Below are positions 31,201-43,731 of a DNA stretch of 64,000 nt, piece after piece. Both the position numbers and the translations under genes were made by a program. Location of the stretch: assembly GCA_964036315.1 (NCBI GenBank), contig OZ038495.1, positions 24,090,690 through 24,154,689 on the forward strand, in the 5' to 3' direction. Within the stretch, counting starts at the first letter, position 1. Each line of letters begins with the position of its first letter. The notes below the pieces were generated by a model. It was not told the DNA's origin. It searched no databases and saw only the letters and a list, made by a program, of their open reading frames with translations. This stretch comes from Acanthosepion esculentum (Eukaryota > Mollusca > Cephalopoda > Sepiida > Sepiidae).

Positions 31201-34200
31201 CTCTTCGAAAAGGGAGAGAGAGAGGGAAGAGGAGAGAAACCAACCAAGAAGAAGAAGCGAAGTGGGGCGGAGAAGGACATGGACAGAGCCAAGCCCCAAT
31301 CCATCCCTGCGTCGCCAGCAAAAATTATAGACACTGCCCCCAAATCAAGGAGCCTCCTCCTTCATCCCCTCGGGCAACACCCACCACTTCCCCACCTCTT
31401 CATCCATTCACTTCCGCCCCGCTTCACATAGCCATAGAAAAGGAAAAATAGGAAGAATAAAAAGAAACAGTTCCTTAATGCAGAGGAAATCTGTAAAATG
31501 GACAGGCGGGAAGCAGAGAGGAACCATTTTACACAGAAGAGAGCCCAATTGTGTTCCCTATTCCGTCGATGGAAAGTCGGTGGAGGACCTCCCACTATTT
31601 ATCCAATGCCCTAGGTGTAATAACCTGCGTAAGGGATACGGGAAGTTAATTGAAAGTGTGGCCCCACCTGTTCGAGGTGAAGGACGCCTTCCCAGATCTA
31701 CGCATGGCCCACATAGGAACCGCAAAACCTAAAAACTCTTATGACTTCGTCGATAGATGCCGGGTCAATCACCCAGAAGTGGATAGATATAGACTTGGGC
31801 ACATAGTTGGCAGTCTCCCCAGGTGTATAGCTATCTGGATATAATTTTTAGTGATAAGGGTGGATGTAGATCTGTTAGATTGTCCCACTTTGCACTGGTT
31901 AGGCTATTCCGGGTGTCGACCTTCCGAGACCTTTGGTTGGATTGACGGGCCTGTCTGTATTCTCGAAGTGTGGTTCAGGTCCGGACTCCAGTTGGAGAAA
32001 AACTGGTCTGAAGTACAGGCAAAGTTCGGCGAGTTGGTCCAGATCTGGATTCGAAGGCGGTTGTTCTTGAAGAGGAGGCCAATGCGTGTGCCACTTACGT
32101 CTTTCCTCTTATCCTTTACGTTTGTCTATACTTCCTCTTTGTATGGAACGTAAGAAGGCTATCGAGTGCTTGCACTCTTCCCTCTTGTGGAGTGGTCTCA
32201 AGCATCACGTCGACAGAGATGTCTGTGCCCAGCGTTCGTGTCATGGGGATCTGGAAATGCCACACCTGACGAGTCACCTACACGCCTAGGGGTTGGCTTT
32301 CGGACGCCGCGCGCTGGCGGAGCATTCGACCTTGAAGTGGAGTGTGAGGACCGCAACCCTCGCCTTATCATCACTCCTCCGGTTTCGAGGGATGGGCGCA
32401 ATCATATGCCTCGGAATCATTCGAAATTCTTACGAGAGTGTTGTGCAGCCTTAAGGGCTCTTCCTCGGTTCAGTGACCTTTCACGGCCTCGTATCCTATT
32501 GTATCGTGATCTAGTGGAGGGGGCCGCAAAGGACTACCTTTATTGCCGGATCAGCTTGGCGGCATCAGGGTTGTGTTCTTTCTGGTTTGGACGCCAGCGG
32601 CGGATTATCTCACCAACCTTGAGTTTTGCCTACCTGGCGATTGGTTTGGAATCGGTTATCACTCAGTGGAGCAGCGTTCAAATAGGTCTTGGTGGATTTT
32701 CCAGACTGTCAACAATGTGATCTTGGCTTAGAGGAAAAGGCTTCGCACACCTTTTACCATTGTCCTCAGGCGCGCCCTCTTTGGTACTATGTCGGCGAGT
32801 TGACGGTTCGTATCGCTCCCGAAAAGCTTGTTGTCATTGATCGCGCATACGCGTGTGACAATGTGTCGCCCCCATATTATGGGGTGAAACATATGGTTTT
32901 TGTGACACTGCTGGCCTTATCAATTTGACAAACTGACTTAGAGGACCAAACGCGTCGGCTAAGATCTTATTGATTTTATACATATAATGTTTGTATTAGA
33001 TGTCTGCGTATATATTTAAAAAATACAAATGAAACTAGAGAATTAGATATGAAGATAGACAGATCTGAATAAGAAGAAATGACTTTTTTCTGAACATATA
33101 CCTACCGATCAGGAAGCCAACCGAAGCATAAGACGGCAGTGAGAGAACCAACAAAATATGCTGTGTAAATTTGATTGGCGAGCCATTCTTTGCCACAAAC
33201 TAAATTAAACTAAAAAAAATACAAAATATTAAAAAAAAAGATTATAAAAAATTAAGCAGTACAAATAGACCTGTTATAAAAATTTTAAAAGATTTATGAT
33301 TGTAATAGATTTTTTTAATCGGTATCACCCCAGACAAAGCAGTAATCTCACTAAAACACATTGGGTTACAGGGTGTGGGAGAATTGCGAACAGAAACATG
33401 AAAGGGAGTAATTAGGAGGGCAGTAGATAGCGATTGATATTGCATTTAAATTTTTGAAGATTAAAATTGACAGGGAAACATGGATTTCCACAAGCGAAAA
33501 GAGCGAGGGGAGAAAGTGTTAGCATAGAATTTACGATGATTCGGAAAGTGAATTAGATATTCCGATAATGGAACGTCATATTGTGATGCATCAAAGGCGA
33601 GCAAAAAAACTGCTATGGCCCAAAGGGATACTAAGAATAAAAATATCATTCTTGTTTCAAATAGTAATGAAGATATTGAGACATATGCGACTAAAATGGA
33701 GATGAAATGTGTTAGGTATCAGGGTGACGACACGACGAGAATTTTGACGAAGCAGTAGTAGTATCAGTAGTAGGCATACGCTCGGAACGAGGGCTAAGAA
33801 TAATTGATCCCCACATATACGGACAGATGATAACAGTAGCAGAAGGAAGGCCAAGTGTATCAGAAAGGTGAAAACAGTAGAAAAAAAGAAAACTATAAGA
33901 ATATTAACGCGTTTGCAGACATGATTTTAAAAGAAGCTTCACGTCCACTATTTAGGCGAAATTGAGCCATTTAGTTTTTTGAGATATAAAAGTAAATATA
34001 TCTAATACAAATTTTAAAAAAATGTGTAGTCTTGGATAGAGTGAACAGCGGGCTCCACCGACTAGACCATAATAACACACACGCACGCACAAACACAGAT
34101 CAACTGTGAACTGTGAACCATGACGAAGAAACTCCTGTTTTAAAAATAAATAAATGCATAAATTTTTAAAGTGAATGAATATTTGTGTTGGCTTAGCAAT

Positions 34201-37200
34201 TAGGAAATGAAAATACACTTCAGAAGAACTATGCAACTTTGTGTAGACGGACAAATATAACAACAACAACAAAAAAAAACAACAAAAAACATTATAAATG
34301 TCATGACCTTGCTGGTATTCAGACATTCATTTTTTCCATTGCCCAATCCTTTACACAAATCGGAAGACTCGGCAGAGTCCAACGATCCCATGGAAATATC
34401 GAATTGGTCAACAGAATTGTTTTCAATCCACTGTTATTTGTTATCGGTAAGGACAGTATTATGAACTGTAGAAGATCTGTCACGTGTAGCAGAGATGAAA
34501 AGAGTAGAAAAAAGAAAACTATATGAACCTTAACGCGTTTACAGACGTGATTTAAAAGAAACTTCACGTCCGCTATTTAGGCGAAATTGAGTCATTTAGT
34601 TTTTAAAATATAAAATTAAATATTTCAAATACAAATTTAAAAGAATTGTGTAGTCGTGGATTGAGTGAACAGCGGGCTCCACCGACTAGACCATAATCAC
34701 ACACACGCTCGCACAAACAAAGGCCCACTGTGAACCATTACGAAGAAACTCTTGTTTTAAAAATAAATAGATGCATAAATTAAAAAGTGAATGAATATTT
34801 GTGTCGGCTTAGCAAAGAGGAAATGGAAAGACATTTCAGAAGAACTATGTAACTTCGTGTAGACGGAGACCCCTCCCCCCAAAAAACAAACATTATAAAT
34901 GTAATGACCTTGCCGGTATTCAGACATTAACTGCCAAATTTTTAAATGCGCATTTTTAGCCCAGACAGGTGTCTTAGGAGTTTATTTATTCCTTATGTTA
35001 AATTTCAGTAGTTACGATTGTCATTTTTATAGAAACCAGAACATCAAATATATATGTGTATAAAACATCTAAAAATAACATTGATTAGAAATAATTAAAA
35101 AATACTTTTCAAAATAGTCATTATTTTTCTACTCGTGAAATGTAAAATTACGACAGAAATTATCTTCTTACGGCTAATAATAAAAACTTTAAAGGATAAG
35201 TGTTGTAAAATATACCTCTGAAAATGCAATGTATGTAAGCATTTCAATGTAAATACAAGGATTAACATGTAGTGAGTTTAATTTTAACAGATCCCCAAAT
35301 GGGGCTCATGGCAGGTAATGGGTTAAATCGTTCCATTGCCTAATCCTTTACTCATTTCGCAGATTTCCCCCCACTCGTTTCCCTAGCAAAACCGACCAAC
35401 AGGTTTCGCTACTTGATTTGTTTCTTACCTCATGTCCTCGCTCTTGCCGAGCTTCGCAAAACTGCCCTCTTGTTAAATCGGACTTTGTAGTATTATATTG
35501 ATATTTAATTCTAGTCATCTATTAAACAGGAACCCCCTATTCATAAGACCTATTTTTGTTACCGGCATGCTGAGTGGAACTCACTCCATGATTTTCTTCG
35601 TGACGCCTCTTGAACTGACATCCTTAAATATCCTCTTGAGAATTACGTCTTAGGTCAAAGGCGGCATTGATACATTCATCCCTTCTCGGAAATATCTGAT
35701 GTAACCTCAACCTTCTCCATGGTTCATACCCACATGGCTGCTATAGCACAAAGGTTCCACTATTTTCGGCTATACCAGCGTGACAGCTCTCGTCTCATCG
35801 GCGCCTATTCGTTGCTGCTCGTAATATATGTAAACGAGTCCTCGAAGGAGCAAAGTCTCTGTTTTATGAGAGAACGAAGCACTGTAGCCCTCGAGATTAC
35901 TGGCGGCACTGTAATAGAGTATTAAAAAGTGTCAGGTCTCACTCGTGCTCTCTTCTCACAATTTGAAGTGTTAACATCTTCTCCCCGTAATTTCTCCTTA
36001 AACTCTACTCTTGACTCATCCCGTGTATCCCTTCCTAACTTGCCACTTAAAACTGAGTCTCTGTTTATTGATATACATATAACCCCTTCCATGGTTTCTG
36101 CTATCATCTCAAACCTAGATCTTCACAAAGCACATATAATAAATTCCTCACTGTCTCCTGCTTTCCTGTCTGGTGGAAGTCATCATCTATTCTTCCAGTT
36201 TTAAGGACCCTGGTGAACTTCTACATCTTTTTTAAACTCCCAGAGGCCCTAATCTATGCCGAATTGGTCTTTTCTCAGACAAGCAATATGGCTCTTTCTT
36301 CTCCGCGTCAACTGCTGATTTACTGACGATAATTGCGGAAAGAGTCGATCATGCTTTAGATAAAAAAGACGGTGAAGCCCGGGCTTTAGTTTTAGACATC
36401 TAAAAAGCCTTGGACAGGAGTTGGAATTTAAGTCTTCTTTACAAGATGAATGTTACGTTGTATCCGGACACTTTTTGAACTTATCCAGTCTTTCCTATTA
36501 AAACGTGAAATGAAAGTTATCCTCAATGGCCATTCATCTAGGTCTTATCCGCCAGGACACCATTCTGTTCCTACTCTGCTTTTAATTTCCAATAATGAAC
36601 TTCCCGATGATATCAGTTTTGAACATGATATCTACGCTGAAGACAAAAATTACTTCTGCCTTGGTAGTAAGGGTGATCAGTCTCACAAGACCAAAAGGTC
36701 ATCCAATATCCACAATGACCTCAAGTCCATTGTTAAATGGGGAAAATGATAGCTTGTTAATTTTAACGTCTCCAAAGCTAAATTTCTCTCCATTAATCAT
36801 CCAAGAAACACCTATCTACCTTCCATCGGCATGGCTGATGCTAACCTCCAGGAAAGTGACTCGTTGCGCCCTCTCGGATAGACATGAAGTGGTAAGGCTA
36901 TACTGAATCCATTGCTGGGTCAGCTTCTAAGAATGTTGGTTCACTCTGTCGTGTGAGGCAATTTCTCTCTCCAGAAACTATCATATATCTATATATCTAC
37001 TATTCATCCATGATGTGAATATTGCTGCCACATATGGTCCGCTGTTTCTGCTACTTACCTTGAGCTTCAAAAGAAGAATCAAAAATATTTTCGGTCTTGA
37101 TCTGGCAACTCGGCTTCAGTTACTTTCCCACCACCGTAAGGTTCCCTCTATGTGTCTTTATAATTACTTTCATGATAATTTTTCGAATGTTTTCTTCGCT

Positions 37201-38400
37201 GTGGTATCTAGACCTTTTCAATGTATGCGCAATACTAGACTAGCGCCGAGATCTCATCAATTTACCGTCGATCTGGTTAGATATAGCCGTAAATAGAATG
37301 CTAACAGTTTCTATTCTCGCACTTCCCTCTTGTAGAACTCCCTCTTGGTCCCATGCTTTCCGGTCAAATTTAATCTGCAAATGCAATGTCAATCGTTATC
37401 TATTGTCCTTCTGATTACACTTTTTGCTTTCCGTTCATTATTAATGTTTCTGTTCCTAATTTTTCCACACCCAGTAACTCTTTGTGTTTTAGTGGCTTTA
37501 CTGCTTTGCTTGGGGTGAAATCGAGTAATAGAAAAAAAACCCAAAAAACAGACTCTAGCTCGAATTTGAACAATTGTAATTTGTGTTCTTGTAACAAGTG
37601 TCATACAGAAAGACATACTATGAGAATACGTCGCTTGAAACGACACAACTCTACTTTGCGGGATACTGATGATACAAACATCGGGTCTAATCCGGGGATG
37701 GTTTTGCTGTTTTTCCGTATATTTAAATACATTTTTATTTTCTGGTTATACTATATTTTATTTTTACCTGTGTATATGGGGCCGGTTCTTAAGTCATATC
37801 AAGAGAATGGTGAAAAAACTAGCCTTTGTGTAGATTTTGGATATAAGACCAAAAACGGTTCAAAGACGGAAGAGAGCCGGTAAAAATTTGAGGAGACAGC
37901 ACACTTTCTTAGAGAGGCCAGCCCGCACGTGGCGAAATGCTAAGCCAAGGAGTCAGCATAGGTTCCCTTGCAGATCTTCCACCCCGCTAATTCCTTGAAT
38001 CGATCCTAGAACCTATATCCGTCTCACATTCTAAAGCGAATAAGAAAAAGATAACGATTTTTAACGATGTGGCGCTGGGGTCTAAAGATGAAGACAGTGG
38101 TGACAGAGAATGTAACAGACTGGTAGTTTGGAACTAGCTGTTACTCAACCCGCACCAGTGACAAATACCAGACATTTCTGATGTTCAATGCAAATTCGTA
38201 ATTTACTCGTGTGTAATTCTCAGATCTTACGTAGAGTTCTCTCCAATGCAGCGACAGCAATTACGTTTTTTTTCACTCCGATTATATGACGCCGAATCTG
38301 TTTGCATCTTCTCATGCAAAAGAATTGTTATCTCTTGAAGTCTCTGGTTGAAACTTAGGGGCAACTCATCCTACACAACAACAACAACAACAACAACAAC

Positions 38401-38440
<40 letters not shown>

Positions 38441-39909
38441 GTTACAATAATGACCGAAAACAACGCCATAAGAAGCAATTATATATAAAAGAGAAATAAC
38501 AGAAAACAAAATAAGGGTCTCTACATATGCGTGGGCATAAATATGAAATAATCAAACGTATGAGCGAATGTAAGAAATTCTCCCTGAAAGAGTACAAGAA
38601 TATCCATGACTGGACGGAGAAAGCAATCTACTTAGAATTGTGCAAGAGACGGCATTTCGATGATACATTTTATACAGATTCCAATTTCTGTCGTAGAGAA
38701 TGAAGCTTATAAAATAATTTGGGACATTTAGATCCTGAAAGATTTCCCAATTAAGATCAGAGAGCAAATAAACCAAACCAATCTAAACCAAAGAATACAT
38801 ATTGTATTCATACGAATCTATCCTAAAAATGTTGTCGGCATTAAATAACCCATTGAGGTTGATATGCCATAAAACAAAATAAACCAAACCAATCTAAACC
38901 AAAGAATACATATTGTATTCATACGAAACTATCCTAAAAATGTTGTCGGCATTAACTAACCCATTGAGGTTGATATGCCATAAAACAAAATAAACCAAAC
39001 CAATCTACACCAAAGATTACATATTGTATTCATACGAATCATTCATATGACATTTAGAAGCAAAACTTCCGATCCGTATCAAAGGTAGTTAAGTAGGTGA
39101 ACGATGTTAAATATATAATAGTTATTTGGTTACAACTTTATGAACAATGCAATAAAGATGTGTTTAATTCCAACTCGTAAAAACCTATTTGCTACGGAAA
39201 CCACGACAGCCATGCTTAGCGTATTGAGTCAAAGACCCTATAATTCACAAAGGTGGCTGCAGGATTAGCGACAGGGTGCATTTTGGATCATTCATGCCAA
39301 TTTGTTAAGTATATACATATGACCTTCACCCTGCATTGCTTATATTAAGAGTCAGGTATTATATAAACTTTTAATCTTTAATATTTAATGGTCACCTCAA
39401 CATAGATATGTGTATTTGTAATGTAAATTGATACATTCCATCTAGATTATTCATAAATTAAAATTACGTTACATTAGTTATTTTATATAATATAATTTCC
39501 TGACACCCTCTAAAAAGATATTTTATAAGGGAAACTATTATAAATTTAAATTCACACGATATCATATAACAATATCAGGAAAAATTTACCAAAATCGATT
39601 GGTTAATAATAATTGAAATATGAAAGCATTGACAGGTATAATAACATGTAATATATTGCATTTTATTGTACAGTATATTGATGATGATATATAACTTATG
39701 TGGTAGAGTATAAGTTTACATTTCAGACATATGGTATATACAAGCAGTGTATGTTTGTGACCTTATGTGGTATATTATATATTATAGCATATTGATGTAT
39801 ATGATCGAAGGAGTCAGTAAACAGCTGTTTGGACAAAACATACTATAGACAATAAATAAAAAAGTAGCCGAAAACACGCCTTGCAAAGATTTTTTATTGA
39901 TAGATTTAT

Positions 39910-39960
<51 letters not shown>

Positions 39961-42900
39961 CTCATTTTCTCACAGTTCCGCATTTTCACGTAGTCGAAAA
40001 GAAATAGTCCATTATTTATGGCGTAAATATCGTGCGAACTAACTAAGGAATTAATGAAGGAAGTGACAAGAATAATTTTTATATGATATTTTACGAGACC
40101 AGAAGGCTTAAGGAGAGTATATATATTTGTGAGGCTCATTCGCCTTTTCTGTTGATTTATAAATAGAATTGAAAACTACGTTGGATTAATTTGTGTGTAT
40201 AATAGCACCTGTTGACAACAACAAAAGATATTATCGGAATGTTTTCATAAGGATAAATTGAAATTCACACGATATATTTATAAATTTATATTCACACGAT
40301 ATATTTATAAATTTATTTATGGATTTTTGTATGCTATATCCACAAAGTTTTATCAACATTGATTAATTGTTGTGAATGCATTGACGTGTATTGACAAAAT
40401 TTATTAGTGGTATTTTATCACCTCTTATATTATATGTGTATATTTCTGATGCTGGTTACATAAAATATTTTAAGTTTGTATGCGTTTGCAGTGCAATATA
40501 TCTAATAAGTGTTACAATTTTTGTGTACCGCTATGGACTAGTGAGCCAACCAAAATGAGCTGACTCATTTGTCTCAAAACTTACATAAACCAAGGACTGT
40601 CCATTTAACAAGAGCTAAGCAAGTATTACGTTGTTTAAAGGGAACTAAGACTCAGTGCCTAGTAATTTGACAATCAAAAACCCACTACAACTGAAAGGAT
40701 TTTGTGATACTGATTGGACAAATTCACCAGATCGTAAAAGTATCACAGGATATTGCTTTAGATTGGCAAAAGATAATCCAATAATTAGCTGGAAATCTAA
40801 GAAACTGGGGATGATTTCACTTCCGACCTGCGAAGCGGAATACGTTGCATTGTGGCAAACAACACAAGAGGCTATTCTTAAATCACTAATAAAAACTATT
40901 AAAACACTAATAATAAGTGAGCCTATAACTATTTACTGTGATAATCAGGCCAGTATTGCTTTGGCTAAAAATCCAATAATACATCAAAGATCAAAGCATA
41001 TTGATATTAAATATCAATTTGTTAGGGATCTGGTACAAAAGAAAACAGTACAAATTGAATATGTTCAATCGGAAAATAACGTGTCGGATTTGTTTACAAA
41101 GCCAATTACAAAATTGAAATTACGGGTTTTCATTCTTCTCATATTGGCTAAAAATCCAATAATACATCAAAGATCAAAGCATATTGATATTAAATATCAA
41201 TTTGTTAGGGATCTGGTACAAAAGAAAACAGTACAAATTGAATATGTTCAATCGGAAAATAACGTGTCGGATTTGTTTACAAAGCCAATTACAAAATTGA
41301 AATTACGGGTTTTCATTCTTCTCATATTACTGACTTATAAGGTTCTCTTATAGTCCTAGGTAAGACATAAAACTGCATCCATTAGTTATTGTTTTATATT
41401 GGGGTATAAAGGTAAATAGTCCAATCCTCCTCCTGAATGACTCTCAGAATCACTCTGACCCAGAGTGATAGTGTCTGTTTTAATGGGTCCCAGCTATGGG
41501 TAAACTAACAACTTTTTTCACTTTTTTGTTGTGATCACAACCTAAATTTATAATATTGTTGTTAATGTTTATTAACCTAAAGTACTTAACAGTGAACAAT
41601 GATATAACTAATTTTTGGGGATATTAATTTTTCATTTAAAAAAAAATCATGTTATGGAAGACCTTAAGAATTATTGAATTATTGATATGGAAGACCTTAA
41701 GAATTATTGAACAACTGCTATTAGATATTGGTGTTGTTTCATTGAACAAATTACTTACGTTGATTTTCAGACTACGGTGAACATGTATAACAATAAGTAG
41801 GTCAGAATCGCACTGTGAAACGAAATCACTAGTTCAAACGCCACCTACTGAAAAGAATACAAATTTTTCTTCCAGCCCAATAATTTCGAAATGCTTTTAT
41901 ATAAAATGAGTTTTTTAAACAGGTTTTAGACTGATTTTTGTATGCTATACGACACAGATTGTTAGAGAATATATGATCATAGTGTTTATGGGTCTAATTA
42001 GGATACCATCAATTAATTACATACGTATCTCAAAGATACTTACGTCACTGGTGATTGTTGTTTGAAATACTGATTTGTCATAAACCCAAGAAGTACAATT
42101 ACTCAGTGTCTGGTTTCCCAGAACACTTTTGTTGACATAAAGATGGCAGCTACTGTACACTGGTTTCCCATCCACTATATTTTCGGGTACGTATTCTTTA
42201 ATAAGCTCAGCGTGGGCTTCGCTTTGAATTTCGTAAGTATCGTTTGCCAGTTCAGGAATAGCACACCTTAATCGAAAAAATAAAAAAGTATCTTTTAGAA
42301 TAATAATTATTATATTTCTTTTGTAACAAGATCAACAAGAACAAAAAAAAAACATTAGTAACAGAAGCTGAAGTAGCAGTAGTAGTAATATCCGTAATAA
42401 TAATAATAATAATAATAATAACAATAAATATGAATGTCCTTATGATTATTGTATATACACTTGAAATTATTATCTGAATTGCATGCATTGAATTTTCACT
42501 GTAACCGGAGGCTAGCACTTGAGATAAAATGACAGCAGGTCTGCACGTTAGCATTCTCTCAGCTTTACATAATACTACCCACTTGATTTTCTTTACCTCT
42601 TAGAATTCGTAATTTTAATCTCTTTGGAAATCACTTCTGGAATCTTCCAAGAGATCTGACAATGATGTTGATACACAGTTTTTCATTTCTCTAGAAAATT
42701 CAGACATTCTTGTGGTTACCCAAGATTTTCTGTTATTTGTCTTTGTAATCTTTTAGGTTTTTTTATACTAGTTGTTAAAATAACAACTTCCTCAATGAGC
42801 TTTCTGATGTTAGTAATTTGGAAGTCTGGAAGGTCTTCATTGGACTTATCTGTTCAGAAGGATTCTTCGAGTTTATTATTTTCCTCGTTGAGTTTTCGCG

Positions 42901-43665
42901 GCATGATAAACTGATTGTGTACACTGGAGATTATTATTGTTATTATTGACTACGAGAACAGGACGACAAATTTCTGATCTCAAACCAGGCTTTGACTTAC
43001 CATTAAGTTACGAGAAGCCATGAGAGCAAAGAAAAGATAATTTACCCTACATAATATATGCACATCTCTCGTATGGAACGTTCGAAGTCTATATCCGCTA
43101 ACATTACTTTCAATGTTGAAAAACAGAAGAGAAAAAACAAGGAATATCTTCTCAACCTGATGAACCAACTAAATTTAACGTTTATGGTAATGACATATAC
43201 TGTCGTACAATTTTTTATAAGAGTGAAAGTTTCGCCTGCTGGCTTGGGGAATCGAAAGTCGGATTAAAGAAAAGGTGATCCGACAATGAAAATCTGGATA
43301 TTATTGTGGTTACCCATGAGTTTCTTTTCATTGTTTTCGTAATCTTTGATTTTTTTATGCACATCTCTTGTATTGGCTTCGCTTTGAATGTGATCTCTGT
43401 TAAATCTTAGTCCCCCTTCATCTTTAGACCTTCCTGTTCTTCTCTCGTCTGTTGCCCCTCTCTATAGATATCATTTGCTCTAGGGTTCGTCCCACAATCT
43501 CATACATACGCTTTCACTAAATTTTATTTATTTATTTTTTTTTTCCCCGGAGTTGTTTTTTCTGTTTTCTTTTTGAATTTGCAGGTCTGATGAATTGGAT
43601 CGTTTTCACGATTCCAATGGAATAAATTATGACCATGGAATATTAGTGTTTAAGTCTTTTTATTA

Positions 43666-43731
<66 letters not shown>

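Noticed and set aside
30829..31431. Long open frames on both strands (up to 177 codons) over 30829-31431
   Set aside because: They are low-complexity translations of a CAA/CAG-rich tract fused to a GC-rich LINE remnant; no domain and open on both strands.
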